15,132 nt of DNA, from the NCBI GenBank assembly GCA_001797745.1, contig MGQF01000036.1, positions 1 through 15,132 on the forward strand, read 5' to 3'. The stretch is from Deltaproteobacteria bacterium RBG_13_52_11. Its GTDB lineage: Bacteria > Desulfobacterota > B13-G15 > RBG-16-54-18. Shown here piece after piece: positions 1-6,897 of this stretch. Made by a program: the position numbers and the translations under genes. Positions within the stretch are counted from its first letter, which is position 1, and each line of letters starts with the position of its first letter. Below the pieces are notes generated by a model, which saw only the letters and a list, made by a program, of their open reading frames with translations, searched no databases and had not been told where the DNA came from.

Positions 1-9
1 TCAAGGGAA

Positions 10-120
10 ATGAAATATAAGCTCATAATCAGGCCGGAAGCTGAAGAAGATCTCGCCGAAGCTTTTACCTGGCAGGTTCCCCTCACCCCAACCCTCTCCC
101 CGATTGGGGAGAGGAACTAG
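10..120 (+). pseudogene. ParE/RelE-family toxin, 5' fragment truncated by repeat
   Basis: The 36-codon frame starts MKYKLIIRPEAEEDL and continues AEAFTW. This is the typical N-terminal strand-helix of ParE/RelE-type toxins, which are normally about 90-100 residues and act on gyrase or ribosome-bound mRNA. After Trp21 the frame runs into the translation of an inverted-repeat element (PLTPTLSPIGERN) and stops at 118-120. The catalytic and C-terminal parts are missing, so it is probably inactive. The ATG overlaps a TGA at 11-13 in another frame (reading ...QGK-stop), as in antitoxin-toxin pairs with a 4-base ATGA overlap, so an antitoxin gene may end here from the left. That upstream gene lies outside the window and the assignment is inference. 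Confidence 0.55.
79..114. repeat. Interspersed inverted-repeat element, copy 1
   Basis: A CCCCTCACC lead-in is followed by a perfect 9-bp stem, CCTCTCCCC (93-101) with GGGGAGAGG (106-114), and a 4-base loop. A second copy with the same lead-in and stem lies at 2178-2212 in the same orientation. It interrupts the toxin fragment at 10-120. It also sits just downstream of the minus-strand TPR gene stop at 146, so it could shape that transcript's 3' end. There is no T-run, so I do not call it an intrinsic terminator. Confidence 0.7.
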
Positions 121-145
121 AAAGATTTAACGTACTTAACGCCCA

Positions 146-1915
146 TCATCGCATCATTTGTCTGATCAGCTCCAAACTTGCTGTCACCCGTTTGTGGTAG
201 AGCGGGTATTTCGCGGCGGTATAAATCTTGAGGGCCTCCTCATAGGCACTAACGGCCTTGGCCAGATTCCCCTTCCTATCCCTGACCTCGGCAAGGGTCC
301 GGTAGGCAGCACCGAGGTTATTCTGGATCATCGCATAATCCACCGGATACCCCTCCACGGTATACACCCGCAGGGCCTCTTCGTAAGCCATGACGGCCTT
401 GGCCAGGTTCTCCCCTTTGTCCCTGACCTCGGAAAGGGTCCAGCAGGCAGCACCGAGGTTATTCTGGATCATCGCATAATCCACCGGATACCCCTCCAGG
501 GTATACGCCCGCAGGGCCTCCTTATAGGCATCGATGGACCTGGCCAAATTCTTTGCCTTATCCCGGACCTCGGAAAGGGTCCAGTAGGCAGCACCGAGGT
601 TGTTCTGGGTAGCGGCATAGTCCAGGGGGTACTGCTCCATGGTCCTGACCCGCAGGGCCTCCTTATAGGCAGCAATGGCCTTGGCCAAATTTTCCTCCCT
701 GCCCCTTATCTCGGAAAGCCCCCAGTAGGCAGTACCGAGATTGTTCTGGGTAGCGGCATAATCAACGGGGTATCGTTCAAGGGTCCTGATCCGTAGGGCC
801 TCCTCATAGGCACCGATGGACATCACTAAATTCAACTCCTCGTCCTTGACCTTTGCAAGACCTCGGAAGGCGTTACCAAGGTTGTTCAGGGTGGCAGCAT
901 AACCTGCTGGATATTGCTCTTGAGTGTATACCCTCAAGGCCTTGTTATAGGCACTGACGGCCTTGGCCAGATTGGCCTCTCTATCCCTCACCTCTGCGAG
1001 GGCGCTGTAGGCAGTGCCGAGGTTGTTCTGCACCATCTCATAATCAATCGGATAGAGCTCAGGGGTGTATACCCGCAGGGCCTCCTCATAGGCACTAATA
1101 GCCCTGGCCAAGGTTTCCTCCTTTGTACTGAACTCTGCAAGGGCGCTGTAAGCAGTACCGAGATGGTCCTTTGTCGTAGCATAGCCGACAGGGTATTCCT
1201 TAAGGGTGTATACCCGCAGGGCCTCCTCATAGGCACTGACGGCCCTGGCCAAATTCGCCTCTTTGTCTCTGATTGCGGCAAGATCCCAGTAGACTGTTCC
1301 GAGATTATCTTGGGTGGCGGCATAATCAAGGGGATACGCTTCAAGGGTCCTGACCCGCAGGGCCTCCTCATAGGCACTGACGGCCTTGGCCAGGTTCTCT
1401 TCCTTGCCCTTGACCTCAGAAAGTTTCCAGTAGGCTGCCCCGAGATTGTTCTGGGTGGCAGCATACTCGAGGGGATACCGCTCCTCGGTCCTGATTTGCA
1501 AGGCCTCTTCAAAGGCGCTGATAGCCTTGATGAGGTTAGCCTCCTTATCTTCGATGAGAGCTAATGTATAATAGCAGACTCCCTCGTTATTCTTAATGTA
1601 GCCATAGAGCTTAGGATCCCCTTTCCCCGATACCCTCCGTAAGACTTCTTTGTATATCGCCAGCGCATCCGCGGCCATGTTTTTCTTTAACAATTGATCG
1701 GCGATATCTAAGGAGGTGATTCGTGTAGATGCATACATCTGCCGCTCTCTCAGCCCAAATACAACCAAGAGGACAATCGCAGTCAAAAAGGCCCCGATAG
1801 CCACGCCGATCATCCCCATGAGCCACGGGTTATCTCTATTTAATTTCAGGGTGCGCAACTTCTCTGGGAAAGGAATCCGAAGGGTACGCAACCTCTCTGG
1901 GAAAGCAATTCGCAT
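146..1915 (-). CDS. Membrane-anchored TPR-repeat protein
   Basis: The product is 589 residues. Residues 1-30 are rich in Arg/Lys and contain an 11-residue duplication (RIAFPERLRTL, RIPFPEKLRTL). Residues about 31-54 form one hydrophobic membrane segment. Residues 60-135 hold a degenerate TPR-like unit. Residues 136-558 are nine consecutive 47-residue repeats, and 559-589 are a partial tenth. Each unit reads roughly EEALRVYT..YPVDYA..QNNLG.AY..L.EVRD...NLAKAVSAY, the long TPR variant often seen in scaffold proteins and CHAT-protease partners. No catalytic domain is present. TPR arrays bind other proteins; the partner cannot be told from the sequence. The positive N-terminus suggests N-in topology with the repeats outside the cytoplasm (inference). 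The start is supported by AGGAGGAG about 5 bases upstream of ATG and by a promoter candidate at 1960-1988. It appears monocistronic. Confidence 0.9.
   Translation of the reverse strand: MRIAFPERLRTLRIPFPEKLRTLKLNRDNPWLMGMIGVAIGAFLTAIVLLVVFGLRERQMYASTRITSLDIADQLLKKNMAADALAIYKEVLRRVSGKGDPKLYGYIKNNEGVCYYTLALIEDKEANLIKAISAFEEALQIRTEERYPLEYAATQNNLGAAYWKLSEVKGKEENLAKAVSAYEEALRVRTLEAYPLDYAATQDNLGTVYWDLAAIRDKEANLARAVSAYEEALRVYTLKEYPVGYATTKDHLGTAYSALAEFSTKEETLARAISAYEEALRVYTPELYPIDYEMVQNNLGTAYSALAEVRDREANLAKAVSAYNKALRVYTQEQYPAGYAATLNNLGNAFRGLAKVKDEELNLVMSIGAYEEALRIRTLERYPVDYAATQNNLGTAYWGLSEIRGREENLAKAIAAYKEALRVRTMEQYPLDYAATQNNLGAAYWTLSEVRDKAKNLARSIDAYKEALRAYTLEGYPVDYAMIQNNLGAACWTLSEVRDKGENLAKAVMAYEEALRVYTVEGYPVDYAMIQNNLGAAYRTLAEVRDRKGNLAKAVSAYEEALKIYTAAKYPLYHKRVTASLELIRQMMR
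242..1510 (-). repeat. Nine tandem 141-bp coding repeats (TPR units)
   Basis: The central part of the TPR gene consists of nine in-register 141-bp units encoding 47 residues each. Adjacent units 8 and 9 share GYPVDYAMIQNNLGAA exactly, and units 1, 6 and 7 share YAATQNNLG. This suggests expansion and homogenisation by unequal recombination. The array also opens long antisense frames, which are artefacts. Confidence 0.9.
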
Positions 1916-1959
1916 GGCACTCCTCCTGAAGTCTCAGAAGATCCCCTCTTTCAACACGT

Positions 1960-1988
1960 ATCTTATCACAGAGGCCTCTCATGGACAA
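1960..1988 (-). promoter_or_regulatory. Sigma70-type promoter candidate for the TPR gene
   Basis: Read on the minus strand, TTGTCC (1988-1983) is followed by a 17-base spacer and TAAGAT (1965-1960), about 45 bases upstream of the TPR start codon. The spacer contains a perfect 10-bp palindrome, AGAGGCCTCT (1970-1979), which could bind a regulator. Motif reading only. Confidence 0.4.
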
Positions 1989-2177
1989 CAAAACACCTTA
2001 AATGCATTATAATTCTCCATGACCCTTTCGTCACCCACAAACGATGAACATGGTATATACAGACCACCTCTCCCCGGCTCCATAAGGACGGGAAGAGGGT
2101 CGGTCCCGCTCCGCTTTGCACAAATCAGAGAATACGGGATGCCGCAAGGCGGCAGGTGAGGGTGGCTATAATGTTTC

Positions 2178-2212
2178 CCCCTCACCTTCATCCTCTCCCC
2201 CAGGGGGAGAGG
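2178..2212. repeat. Interspersed inverted-repeat element, copy 2
   Basis: The CCCCTCACC lead-in is followed by CCTCTCCCC (2192-2200), a 3-base loop, and GGGGAGAGG (2204-2212). It has the same architecture and orientation as the copy at 79-114, so the two copies directly flank the TPR gene. The sequence between lead-in and stem differs slightly between copies (CCAAC versus TTCAT). Confidence 0.7.
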
Positions 2213-2258
2213 CAATATTGAGGGTCTATTTTCTGCGTACCTTATCCATCGCAATCAA

Positions 2259-2302
2259 CCCATTGTGATACCATTGACAATGGGGCGTAAAAGAGCCATC
2301 AT
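2259..2302 (+). promoter_or_regulatory. Promoter with overlapping CCATTG operator candidate
   Basis: A perfect -35 hexamer TTGACA (2274-2279) is followed after 17 bases by CATCAT (2297-2302), a fair -10. The -35 is embedded in a 13-base palindrome, CCATTG-A-CAATGG (2271-2283). A second CCATTG lies exactly 11 bases upstream (2260-2265), one helical turn away on the same face. This arrangement suggests a regulated promoter for the downstream small gene and possibly for the branching enzyme and glgC. Confidence 0.4.
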
Positions 2303-2321
2303 AAAAATAGGTGAGATGAAG

Positions 2322-2597
2322 ATGACCGAAGGGGTAAAGGTCGAATGCTATTCCGGGTACAAGGCCAACCAGAGGCCTTTGGCCTTCTCTCTGGGAAAGA
2401 AGAAGATGAAGGTCAAGGAGATAATGGACCAATGGTATGGGTCTGATCACACCTATTTCAAGGTCTTGGCCGAGGATGCGAATATCTACATCCTGAGGTA
2501 TAGCGAGGCCAATGACCAGTGGGAGTTGGTATTCTTCAACGAGGGGGATTACAATGGCGAGATCTCTCCGGGGATGGGGAAAGACGTCTCCTCCTAG
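2322..2597 (+). CDS. Small conserved protein, DUF6504-like
   Basis: The product is 91 residues, starting MTEGVKVECYSGYKANQRPL. The pattern is an N-terminal strand, a basic RP..F..GKKK turn, then EIMDQWYG and a strand pair ending ILRYSEANDQWELVFF. This resembles small beta-rich proteins annotated as DUF6504 or unknown; that name is tentative and no function is established. I chose the ATG at 2322 because GGTGAG lies 6 bases upstream. The in-frame ATG at 2316 abuts that site, and the frame is open further upstream to 2265. It ends 74 bases before the branching enzyme on the same strand, so co-transcription with the glucan genes is plausible. Confidence 0.7.
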   Translation: MTEGVKVECYSGYKANQRPLAFSLGKKKMKVKEIMDQWYGSDHTYFKVLAEDANIYILRYSEANDQWELVFFNEGDYNGEISPGMGKDVSS

Positions 2598-2671
2598 TCC
2601 GTAATTATATCACCGATGAATTCGACAAACCCTCTCAGGGGAATCGAGGGGTAGTAACCAAAGGAGTTCCT

Positions 2672-4417
2672 ATGGCGCAAAGAGGCTATTTTACCTTTGT
2701 CCTGCACGGACACCTCCCCTATGTCCTGAACCATGGCCAGTGGCCTCATGGGATGGACTGGTTAAGTGAGGCCTCCCTTTACTCTTATATACCTCTCCTC
2801 AGGGAGTTTTATCGTCTGAAAAAGGAAGGGGTCGATTTTCATCTGACTATCGACATCACCCCTGTACTGGCTGAACAACTCTCCCATCCCCTGTTCAAGG
2901 ATGAGTTTAAGCGCTATCTGCGGGCGAGGATCGACAGCGCGCAGGAGGATAAGGCATACTTCAAGAAGACGGACCAGGACCACATGGCAGGCCTGGCCCA
3001 GTTCTGGGAGGACTACTTTGTTGAAACCCTCCGTTTCTATCACGATGAGATAAAAGAAGACATCCTGGCCGCCTTCCGGGGACTCCAAGAGGATGGCTAT
3101 ATAGAAATCATGACCTGTGCTGCCACCCATGGGTATCTGCCGCTCTTGGGGCTGGAGGAATCAATCAATCTCCAACTAAGTCAGGGGAAGGCCACGTATG
3201 AGCGCCATTTCGGACGAGCTCCCCACGGTATATGGTTGCCCGAGTGCGCCTATCGTCCTCGCTATCCCTGGGAGCCCCCTTTCTCCACCCCCCTGTACAA
3301 GGCACCGGTGGAAAGGAAGGGGATAGAAGAACACCTGGCAGCTCACAAGCTGCTTTTCTTTGTGGTGGACACCCATCTGCTGGCAGGCGGAAAGGCCATC
3401 GGTACCTACTTGGAGCGCTTTCCCATGTTGCGTCGTCTTTGGCTCCAATCTCAACAGGGTCAGGAACCTTTGCCACCGGCAGAGAAACGCTCCCCCTATC
3501 AATCCTACTGCGTCAGCTCCACGGGTGACCTGGACAAGGCCGCCGCCTTTTTTACCAGAGACCCACACACTGCCCTGCAGGTCTGGAGCGCTGAACACGG
3601 ATATCCAGGGGATTACTGGTATCTTGAATTCCATAAAAAACATTTCCCGGGGGGGATCAGATACTGGCGGATCACAAAGAGCAAATCTGATCTCGCCGAA
3701 AAGGATCCCTATGTGCCGGAGAGGGCTAAAGAGCGGCTGAGGGCCCATGCAGAGCACTTTGTGGGCCTTATCAAAGGGCAACTCGACAAATATCACAACG
3801 AGACAGGGGAAAGGGGGATAATGTGTGCACCGTACGATATGGAACTCTTCGGTCACTGGTGGTTTGAAGGACCAGAATGGCTGGCCTTGGTCTTGAGGCT
3901 ACTGGCTGAGGATAAGGGGATATTAACTACCACCTGCAATGAATACCTCGAAGCAAATCCCCCCTCGTTAGTCATGCAACTCCCCGAGGGTTCATGGGGG
4001 GAAGGGGGATATCACTTTATCTGGCTCAATCAGGATACGGTCTGGACCTGGGAGCACATCTATGAGATGGAACAGTCGCTGCGGAGTTTGAAAGGAGTCA
4101 AGGGAAGGCTGCCAGTTGATACGACCTTACAGGAGCTGATCTGCCAATCCCTCAGGGAACTCCTCCTGTTGCAGAGCTCTGATTGGCAATTTCTCATCAG
4201 CACGGTCAGTGCCCGTGATTACGCCGAACTGCGCTTCAGCACCCACTACGATTGGCTGAGGCAACTGATATCTACTACCAGGGAGTACCTGCAAACGGGT
4301 GAACTCTCGGAGGGAGCCCGAAACTTTTTGTCGGACTGTAAGCGGAGAGACGACCTCTTTCCCGAACTGGATTGGCGCTGGTTTTTTGAGTATAATATCA
4401 ATGGATCCCGACCATGA
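2672..4417 (+). CDS. GH57 1,4-alpha-glucan branching enzyme
   Basis: The product is 581 residues. It makes alpha-1,6 branches in glycogen-like glucan in the cytoplasm, as GH57 enzymes of Thermus and Thermococcus do, and is unrelated in fold to GH13 GlgB. Conserved regions seen: HGHLPYV (H12, H14); GIWLPECAY with the likely nucleophile Glu191; and PYDMELFGHWWFEG with the likely acid/base Asp389. After these comes a helical C-terminal part (about 410-581, DUF1957-type). Length is slightly above the usual 520-560. I start at the ATG at 2672 because AAGGAG lies 5 bases upstream and family homology begins at once (YFTFVLHGHLPY). The frame is open back to 2519, but that stretch overlaps the preceding gene. 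The stop overlaps the glgC start as ATGA, implying translational coupling. Confidence 0.93.
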   Translation: MAQRGYFTFVLHGHLPYVLNHGQWPHGMDWLSEASLYSYIPLLREFYRLKKEGVDFHLTIDITPVLAEQLSHPLFKDEFKRYLRARIDSAQEDKAYFKKTDQDHMAGLAQFWEDYFVETLRFYHDEIKEDILAAFRGLQEDGYIEIMTCAATHGYLPLLGLEESINLQLSQGKATYERHFGRAPHGIWLPECAYRPRYPWEPPFSTPLYKAPVERKGIEEHLAAHKLLFFVVDTHLLAGGKAIGTYLERFPMLRRLWLQSQQGQEPLPPAEKRSPYQSYCVSSTGDLDKAAAFFTRDPHTALQVWSAEHGYPGDYWYLEFHKKHFPGGIRYWRITKSKSDLAEKDPYVPERAKERLRAHAEHFVGLIKGQLDKYHNETGERGIMCAPYDMELFGHWWFEGPEWLALVLRLLAEDKGILTTTCNEYLEANPPSLVMQLPEGSWGEGGYHFIWLNQDTVWTWEHIYEMEQSLRSLKGVKGRLPVDTTLQELICQSLRELLLLQSSDWQFLISTVSARDYAELRFSTHYDWLRQLISTTREYLQTGELSEGARNFLSDCKRRDDLFPELDWRWFFEYNINGSRP

Positions 4418-5658
4418 GGAAGAAGGATGTAAAGGCCTTGGCCATGGTGCTCGCTGGGGGAAAGGGGGAACGCCTCTACCCTTTGACCGAGCAACGCGCT
4501 AAACCCGCCGTCCCATTCGGAGGGATGTATCGCCTGATCGACTTCGTCCTCAGCAATTTGGTCAATTCCAAGACACACCAGATCTATGTCCTGACCCAGT
4601 ACAAGGCCCAATCCCTGTTAAGACATCTGCAACAAGGATGGGTGGGGACGTATCCTATAGAGGGCCTCTTTATCCTCCCCGTCCCTGCGCAGATGCGCGT
4701 GGGTGAAACCTGGTATCGGGGGACGGCTGATGCGATCTTTCAAAATATCTATCTTATCCAACAAACGAAACCTGATCTGGTCCTGGTGTTTGGGGCGGAT
4801 CACGTCTATTTTATGGATGTGAGCCAGATGATTAACTACCACCTGGAAAAGGGGGCAGAGATCACCATCGCCACAATCCCCTATCCCATAACCGAGTGCG
4901 GTCAGCTTGGGGTCGTGGTGGTGGATGAGCAATGGCGGGTCACCGACTTTCAAGAAAAGGCCCCTCACCCTACCCCCATCCCCGGCCAACCAGACAAGGG
5001 CCTGGTCTCCATGGGGAACTACATATTTAACACCGACGTACTGATTGAAGAAATGGCGGCAGATACCGCCGATACGCAGAGCAGCCACGACTTCGGCCGG
5101 GACATCCTCCCCAAGATCTACGAAACCAGACGCATCTATGCCTATAACTTCTGCCGCAATGAAGTCCCGGGTTTGTCCGGTCCCAACGACTATTGGCGGG
5201 ATGTGGGGACCATCAAGAGCTTCTATGATGCCAATATGGACCTGAAGAACCCCTTACCCCACCTGAACCTGTACAACCCCGACTGGCCCATACGTTCAGT
5301 CAAACATCACGATCCCCCTGCTAAAGTGGTGGTAGATACCAGTGGTAAGGCAGGGTTTGTGGAGAACTCGCTCGTGGTGGGAGGTTCCATCATCGCCGGC
5401 GGCTATGTCCGTGACTCCATCATTGGAAGAAATGTGTACATCGCCAGCAATGCCAAGGTGGAGGATTCGGTGATCCTCGGACATACGGTGATTGAAGAAG
5501 GGGCAAGGGTACGTCGGGCCATCATCGATCACGGAAATGTCATCAAGAGGAGAGAGGAGATTGGCTACGATCAGGAGAGGGATAGGAGCCGCTATCATGT
5601 CGATGAATCGGGGATCATAGTGACCCACAGCTTCGATTACGATCAGAAGACTCAATAG
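4414..5658 (+). CDS. glgC: Glucose-1-phosphate adenylyltransferase (ADP-glucose pyrophosphorylase)
   Basis: The product is 414 residues. It converts ATP and glucose-1-phosphate to ADP-glucose, the donor for bacterial glycogen synthesis. Nucleotidyltransferase domain: LAGGKGERLYPLTEQRAKP (residues 13-31), FGGMYRLIDFVLSN, WYRGTADAIFQN, FGADHVY with the catalytic Asp129, and FQEKAP with the glucose-1-phosphate Lys182. These are followed by SSHDFGRDILPK and YWRDVGT. A left-handed beta-helix domain follows from about residue 300 (hexapeptide pattern VGGSIIAGGYVRDSIIG). The position matching E. coli Lys39, the fructose-1,6-bisphosphate activator site, is Gln27 here, so allosteric control probably differs. 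The start codon overlaps the branching-enzyme stop by ATGA. No glgA follows. Confidence 0.96.
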   Translation: MRKKDVKALAMVLAGGKGERLYPLTEQRAKPAVPFGGMYRLIDFVLSNLVNSKTHQIYVLTQYKAQSLLRHLQQGWVGTYPIEGLFILPVPAQMRVGETWYRGTADAIFQNIYLIQQTKPDLVLVFGADHVYFMDVSQMINYHLEKGAEITIATIPYPITECGQLGVVVVDEQWRVTDFQEKAPHPTPIPGQPDKGLVSMGNYIFNTDVLIEEMAADTADTQSSHDFGRDILPKIYETRRIYAYNFCRNEVPGLSGPNDYWRDVGTIKSFYDANMDLKNPLPHLNLYNPDWPIRSVKHHDPPAKVVVDTSGKAGFVENSLVVGGSIIAGGYVRDSIIGRNVYIASNAKVEDSVILGHTVIEEGARVRRAIIDHGNVIKRREEIGYDQERDRSRYHVDESGIIVTHSFDYDQKTQ

Positions 5659-5738
5659 AACATGGCACGTGCCTTCTCGTCTTGAGGGAGGAGATAATCA
5701 TCCCCAATAATCCGGAACCCAGTTGTATAGGTCAACTA

Positions 5739-5765
5739 CCATCCCGACAAGCCGGGATGGCTTGT
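5739..5765. other. Two mutually exclusive hairpins between convergent genes
   Basis: CCATCCCG (5739-5746) pairs perfectly with CGGGATGG (5753-5760). ACAAGCC (5747-5753) pairs with GGCTTGT (5759-5765). The two stems share bases and exclude each other. The site lies between the ends of glgC and galU. No T-run follows on either strand, so it may be a degenerate bidirectional terminator or a mobile palindromic repeat. Confidence 0.45.
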
Positions 5766-5849
5766 GGCAGGTAAAATCTAACTGAAGGAGATGGTTTTTC
5801 TCCCATTCCTCGAGCGGAACAATATCGCCCAGCACCCATTCGGCTACAA

Positions 5850-6719
5850 CTAACGAATGACCTCTTTGAGAAACTCCTTCAACCTCCCAGCCATCTCAGG
5901 GCGCTTGAGGGCGAAGGCGATGTTGGCCTGGAGATAGCCGAACTTATCCCCGGCATCGTACCGATCTCCTACGAATTCATATCCGTACAAAGGCATTCTA
6001 CGGGCCAGCACCTGCAGGGCGTCGGTCAACTGGATCTCCCCACCCTTGCCAGGAGGGGTATTCTCCAGGATAGGGAAAATCTCCGGGGGAAGGACATACC
6101 TCCCAATAACGGCCAGGTTCGAGGGGGCTTGATCGGGTTTGGGCTTCTCCACCATCTCCTGGATCCGATAGACCCGCTCATCCACCCGCTCTCCACGGAT
6201 GATCCCATAGAGGTGTGTCTCGGTCTCGGGGACACGCTGCAGGGCAATTACCCCCCCACCCTTTTGGCGGGAGACCTCTACCATCTGGGCAAGACAGGGA
6301 GGTTCGGCATCCACAATGTCGTCACCCAAGAGGACGGCAAAGGGTTCCTCCCCCACTGCCTCACGGGCGCACAGGACAGCATGTCCTAAGCCTTTGGGCT
6401 CCTTTTGGCGGATCGCCACCATCCTCACCATCTCGGATAGTTCCTTGACCATCTGCAGCAAATCCTCTTTCTTCTGCCTCTTTAAGACTTCTTCCAACTC
6501 AACGGAGACATCGAAGTGATCCTCAACGGCCCCTTTTCCACGGGCGGTAATGAGGATGACCTGCTCAATCCCTGAGGCCACGGCTTCCTCGACGATATAT
6601 TGGATAGTGGGCTTGTCTACGATGGGCAAGAGCTCTTTGGGGACTACCTTGGTCGCCGGAAGAAACCTCGTCCCCAGACCCGCTGCAGGAATTACCCCTT
6701 TTCTGATCTCATTGTACAC
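5850..6719 (-). CDS. galU: UTP-glucose-1-phosphate uridylyltransferase
   Basis: The product is 289 residues from the GTG at 6719. It makes UDP-glucose from UTP and glucose-1-phosphate for envelope polysaccharide and other glucosyl transfers. Seen: the nucleotide-binding signature IPAAGLGTRFLPATK (residues 10-24), then PKELLPIVDKPTIQYIVEEA, VLLGDDIVD, GRYVLPPEIF, GKGGEIQLTDAL and FVGDRYDAGDKFGYLQA. All are standard for GalU, and the length is normal. An upstream in-frame GTG at 6728 would add three residues but has AAAGGA directly abutting it. From 6719 the AAGGAG spacing is 8 bases, so I prefer 6719. The gene converges with glgC and diverges from the phosphorylase, tying both nucleotide sugars to one glucose-1-phosphate pool. 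Confidence 0.95.
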   Translation of the reverse strand: MYNEIRKGVIPAAGLGTRFLPATKVVPKELLPIVDKPTIQYIVEEAVASGIEQVILITARGKGAVEDHFDVSVELEEVLKRQKKEDLLQMVKELSEMVRMVAIRQKEPKGLGHAVLCAREAVGEEPFAVLLGDDIVDAEPPCLAQMVEVSRQKGGGVIALQRVPETETHLYGIIRGERVDERVYRIQEMVEKPKPDQAPSNLAVIGRYVLPPEIFPILENTPPGKGGEIQLTDALQVLARRMPLYGYEFVGDRYDAGDKFGYLQANIAFALKRPEMAGRLKEFLKEVIR

Positions 6720-6822
6720 GACCTCCACTCCTTTCCAAACAAACCCCGATCACTATGGACCCTTCCCCAGGGCTGCCCCTGTCCTTGATCGGTCTATTCA
6801 ATCCTCCGTATCACAAGTGATT

Positions 6823-6851
6823 ATGATATCAGAGGCATCTCAACAGCACAA
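6823..6851 (-). promoter_or_regulatory. Promoter candidate for galU
   Basis: On the minus strand, TTGTGC (6851-6846), a 17-base spacer and TATCAT (6828-6823). This leaves a leader of about 100 bases before the GTG at 6719. It lies back to back with the phosphorylase promoter candidate at 6861-6888. Motif reading only. Confidence 0.35.
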
Positions 6852-6860
6852 ACATTCTCA

Positions 6861-6888
6861 TTGAACTCATGAGGCGTTATGGTATCAT
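6861..6888 (+). promoter_or_regulatory. Promoter candidate for the phosphorylase gene
   Basis: TTGAAC (6861-6866), a 16-base spacer and TATCAT (6883-6888). The start codon at 6898 follows the -10 box by only 9 bases, and no Shine-Dalgarno sequence is visible between them. A transcript from here would be leaderless or nearly so. Confidence 0.35.
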
Positions 6889-6897
6889 GCCCTGGAT

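Larger units (their letters stand above)
1916..2321. other. Gene-free stretch with repeat and promoter candidates
   Basis: About 400 bases between the divergent TPR gene and the small plus-strand gene. It holds the TPR promoter candidate, a short hairpin GCCGC-AAG-GCGGC at 2141-2153, the second copy of the inverted-repeat element, and the promoter/operator candidate at 2259-2302. Minus-strand open frames here read through the repeat (for example PLPLGERMKVRG) and look spurious. I see no RNA gene. Confidence 0.6.

Noticed and set aside
242..1510. Possible CRISPR-like array
   Set aside because: The 141-bp units are contiguous coding repeats with no spacers.
158..1564. Long plus-strand frames opposite the TPR gene (GLLIGTDGLGQI-type repeats)
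   Set aside because: They mirror the 141-bp repeat on the antisense strand. Their repetitiveness and lack of ribosome sites show they are shadows.
1979..2254. 91-residue minus-strand frame in the gene-free stretch
   Set aside because: It translates the interspersed inverted repeat and has no recognisable domain.
2519..2671. N-terminal extension of the branching enzyme
   Set aside because: It overlaps the small upstream gene and has no family homology. The ATG at 2672 has a good ribosome site.
5664..5673. GGCACGTGCC palindrome just after glgC as operator
   Set aside because: It lies between convergent genes with no promoter nearby. A 10-bp palindrome alone is weak evidence.
5662..5677. Sigma54 promoter (TGGCAC plus downstream element)
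   Set aside because: The -12 element reads TTCT, not TTGC, and the site points away from any plus-strand gene.
5739..5765. Rho-independent terminator between glgC and galU
   Set aside because: The stems are good but no T-run follows on either strand.
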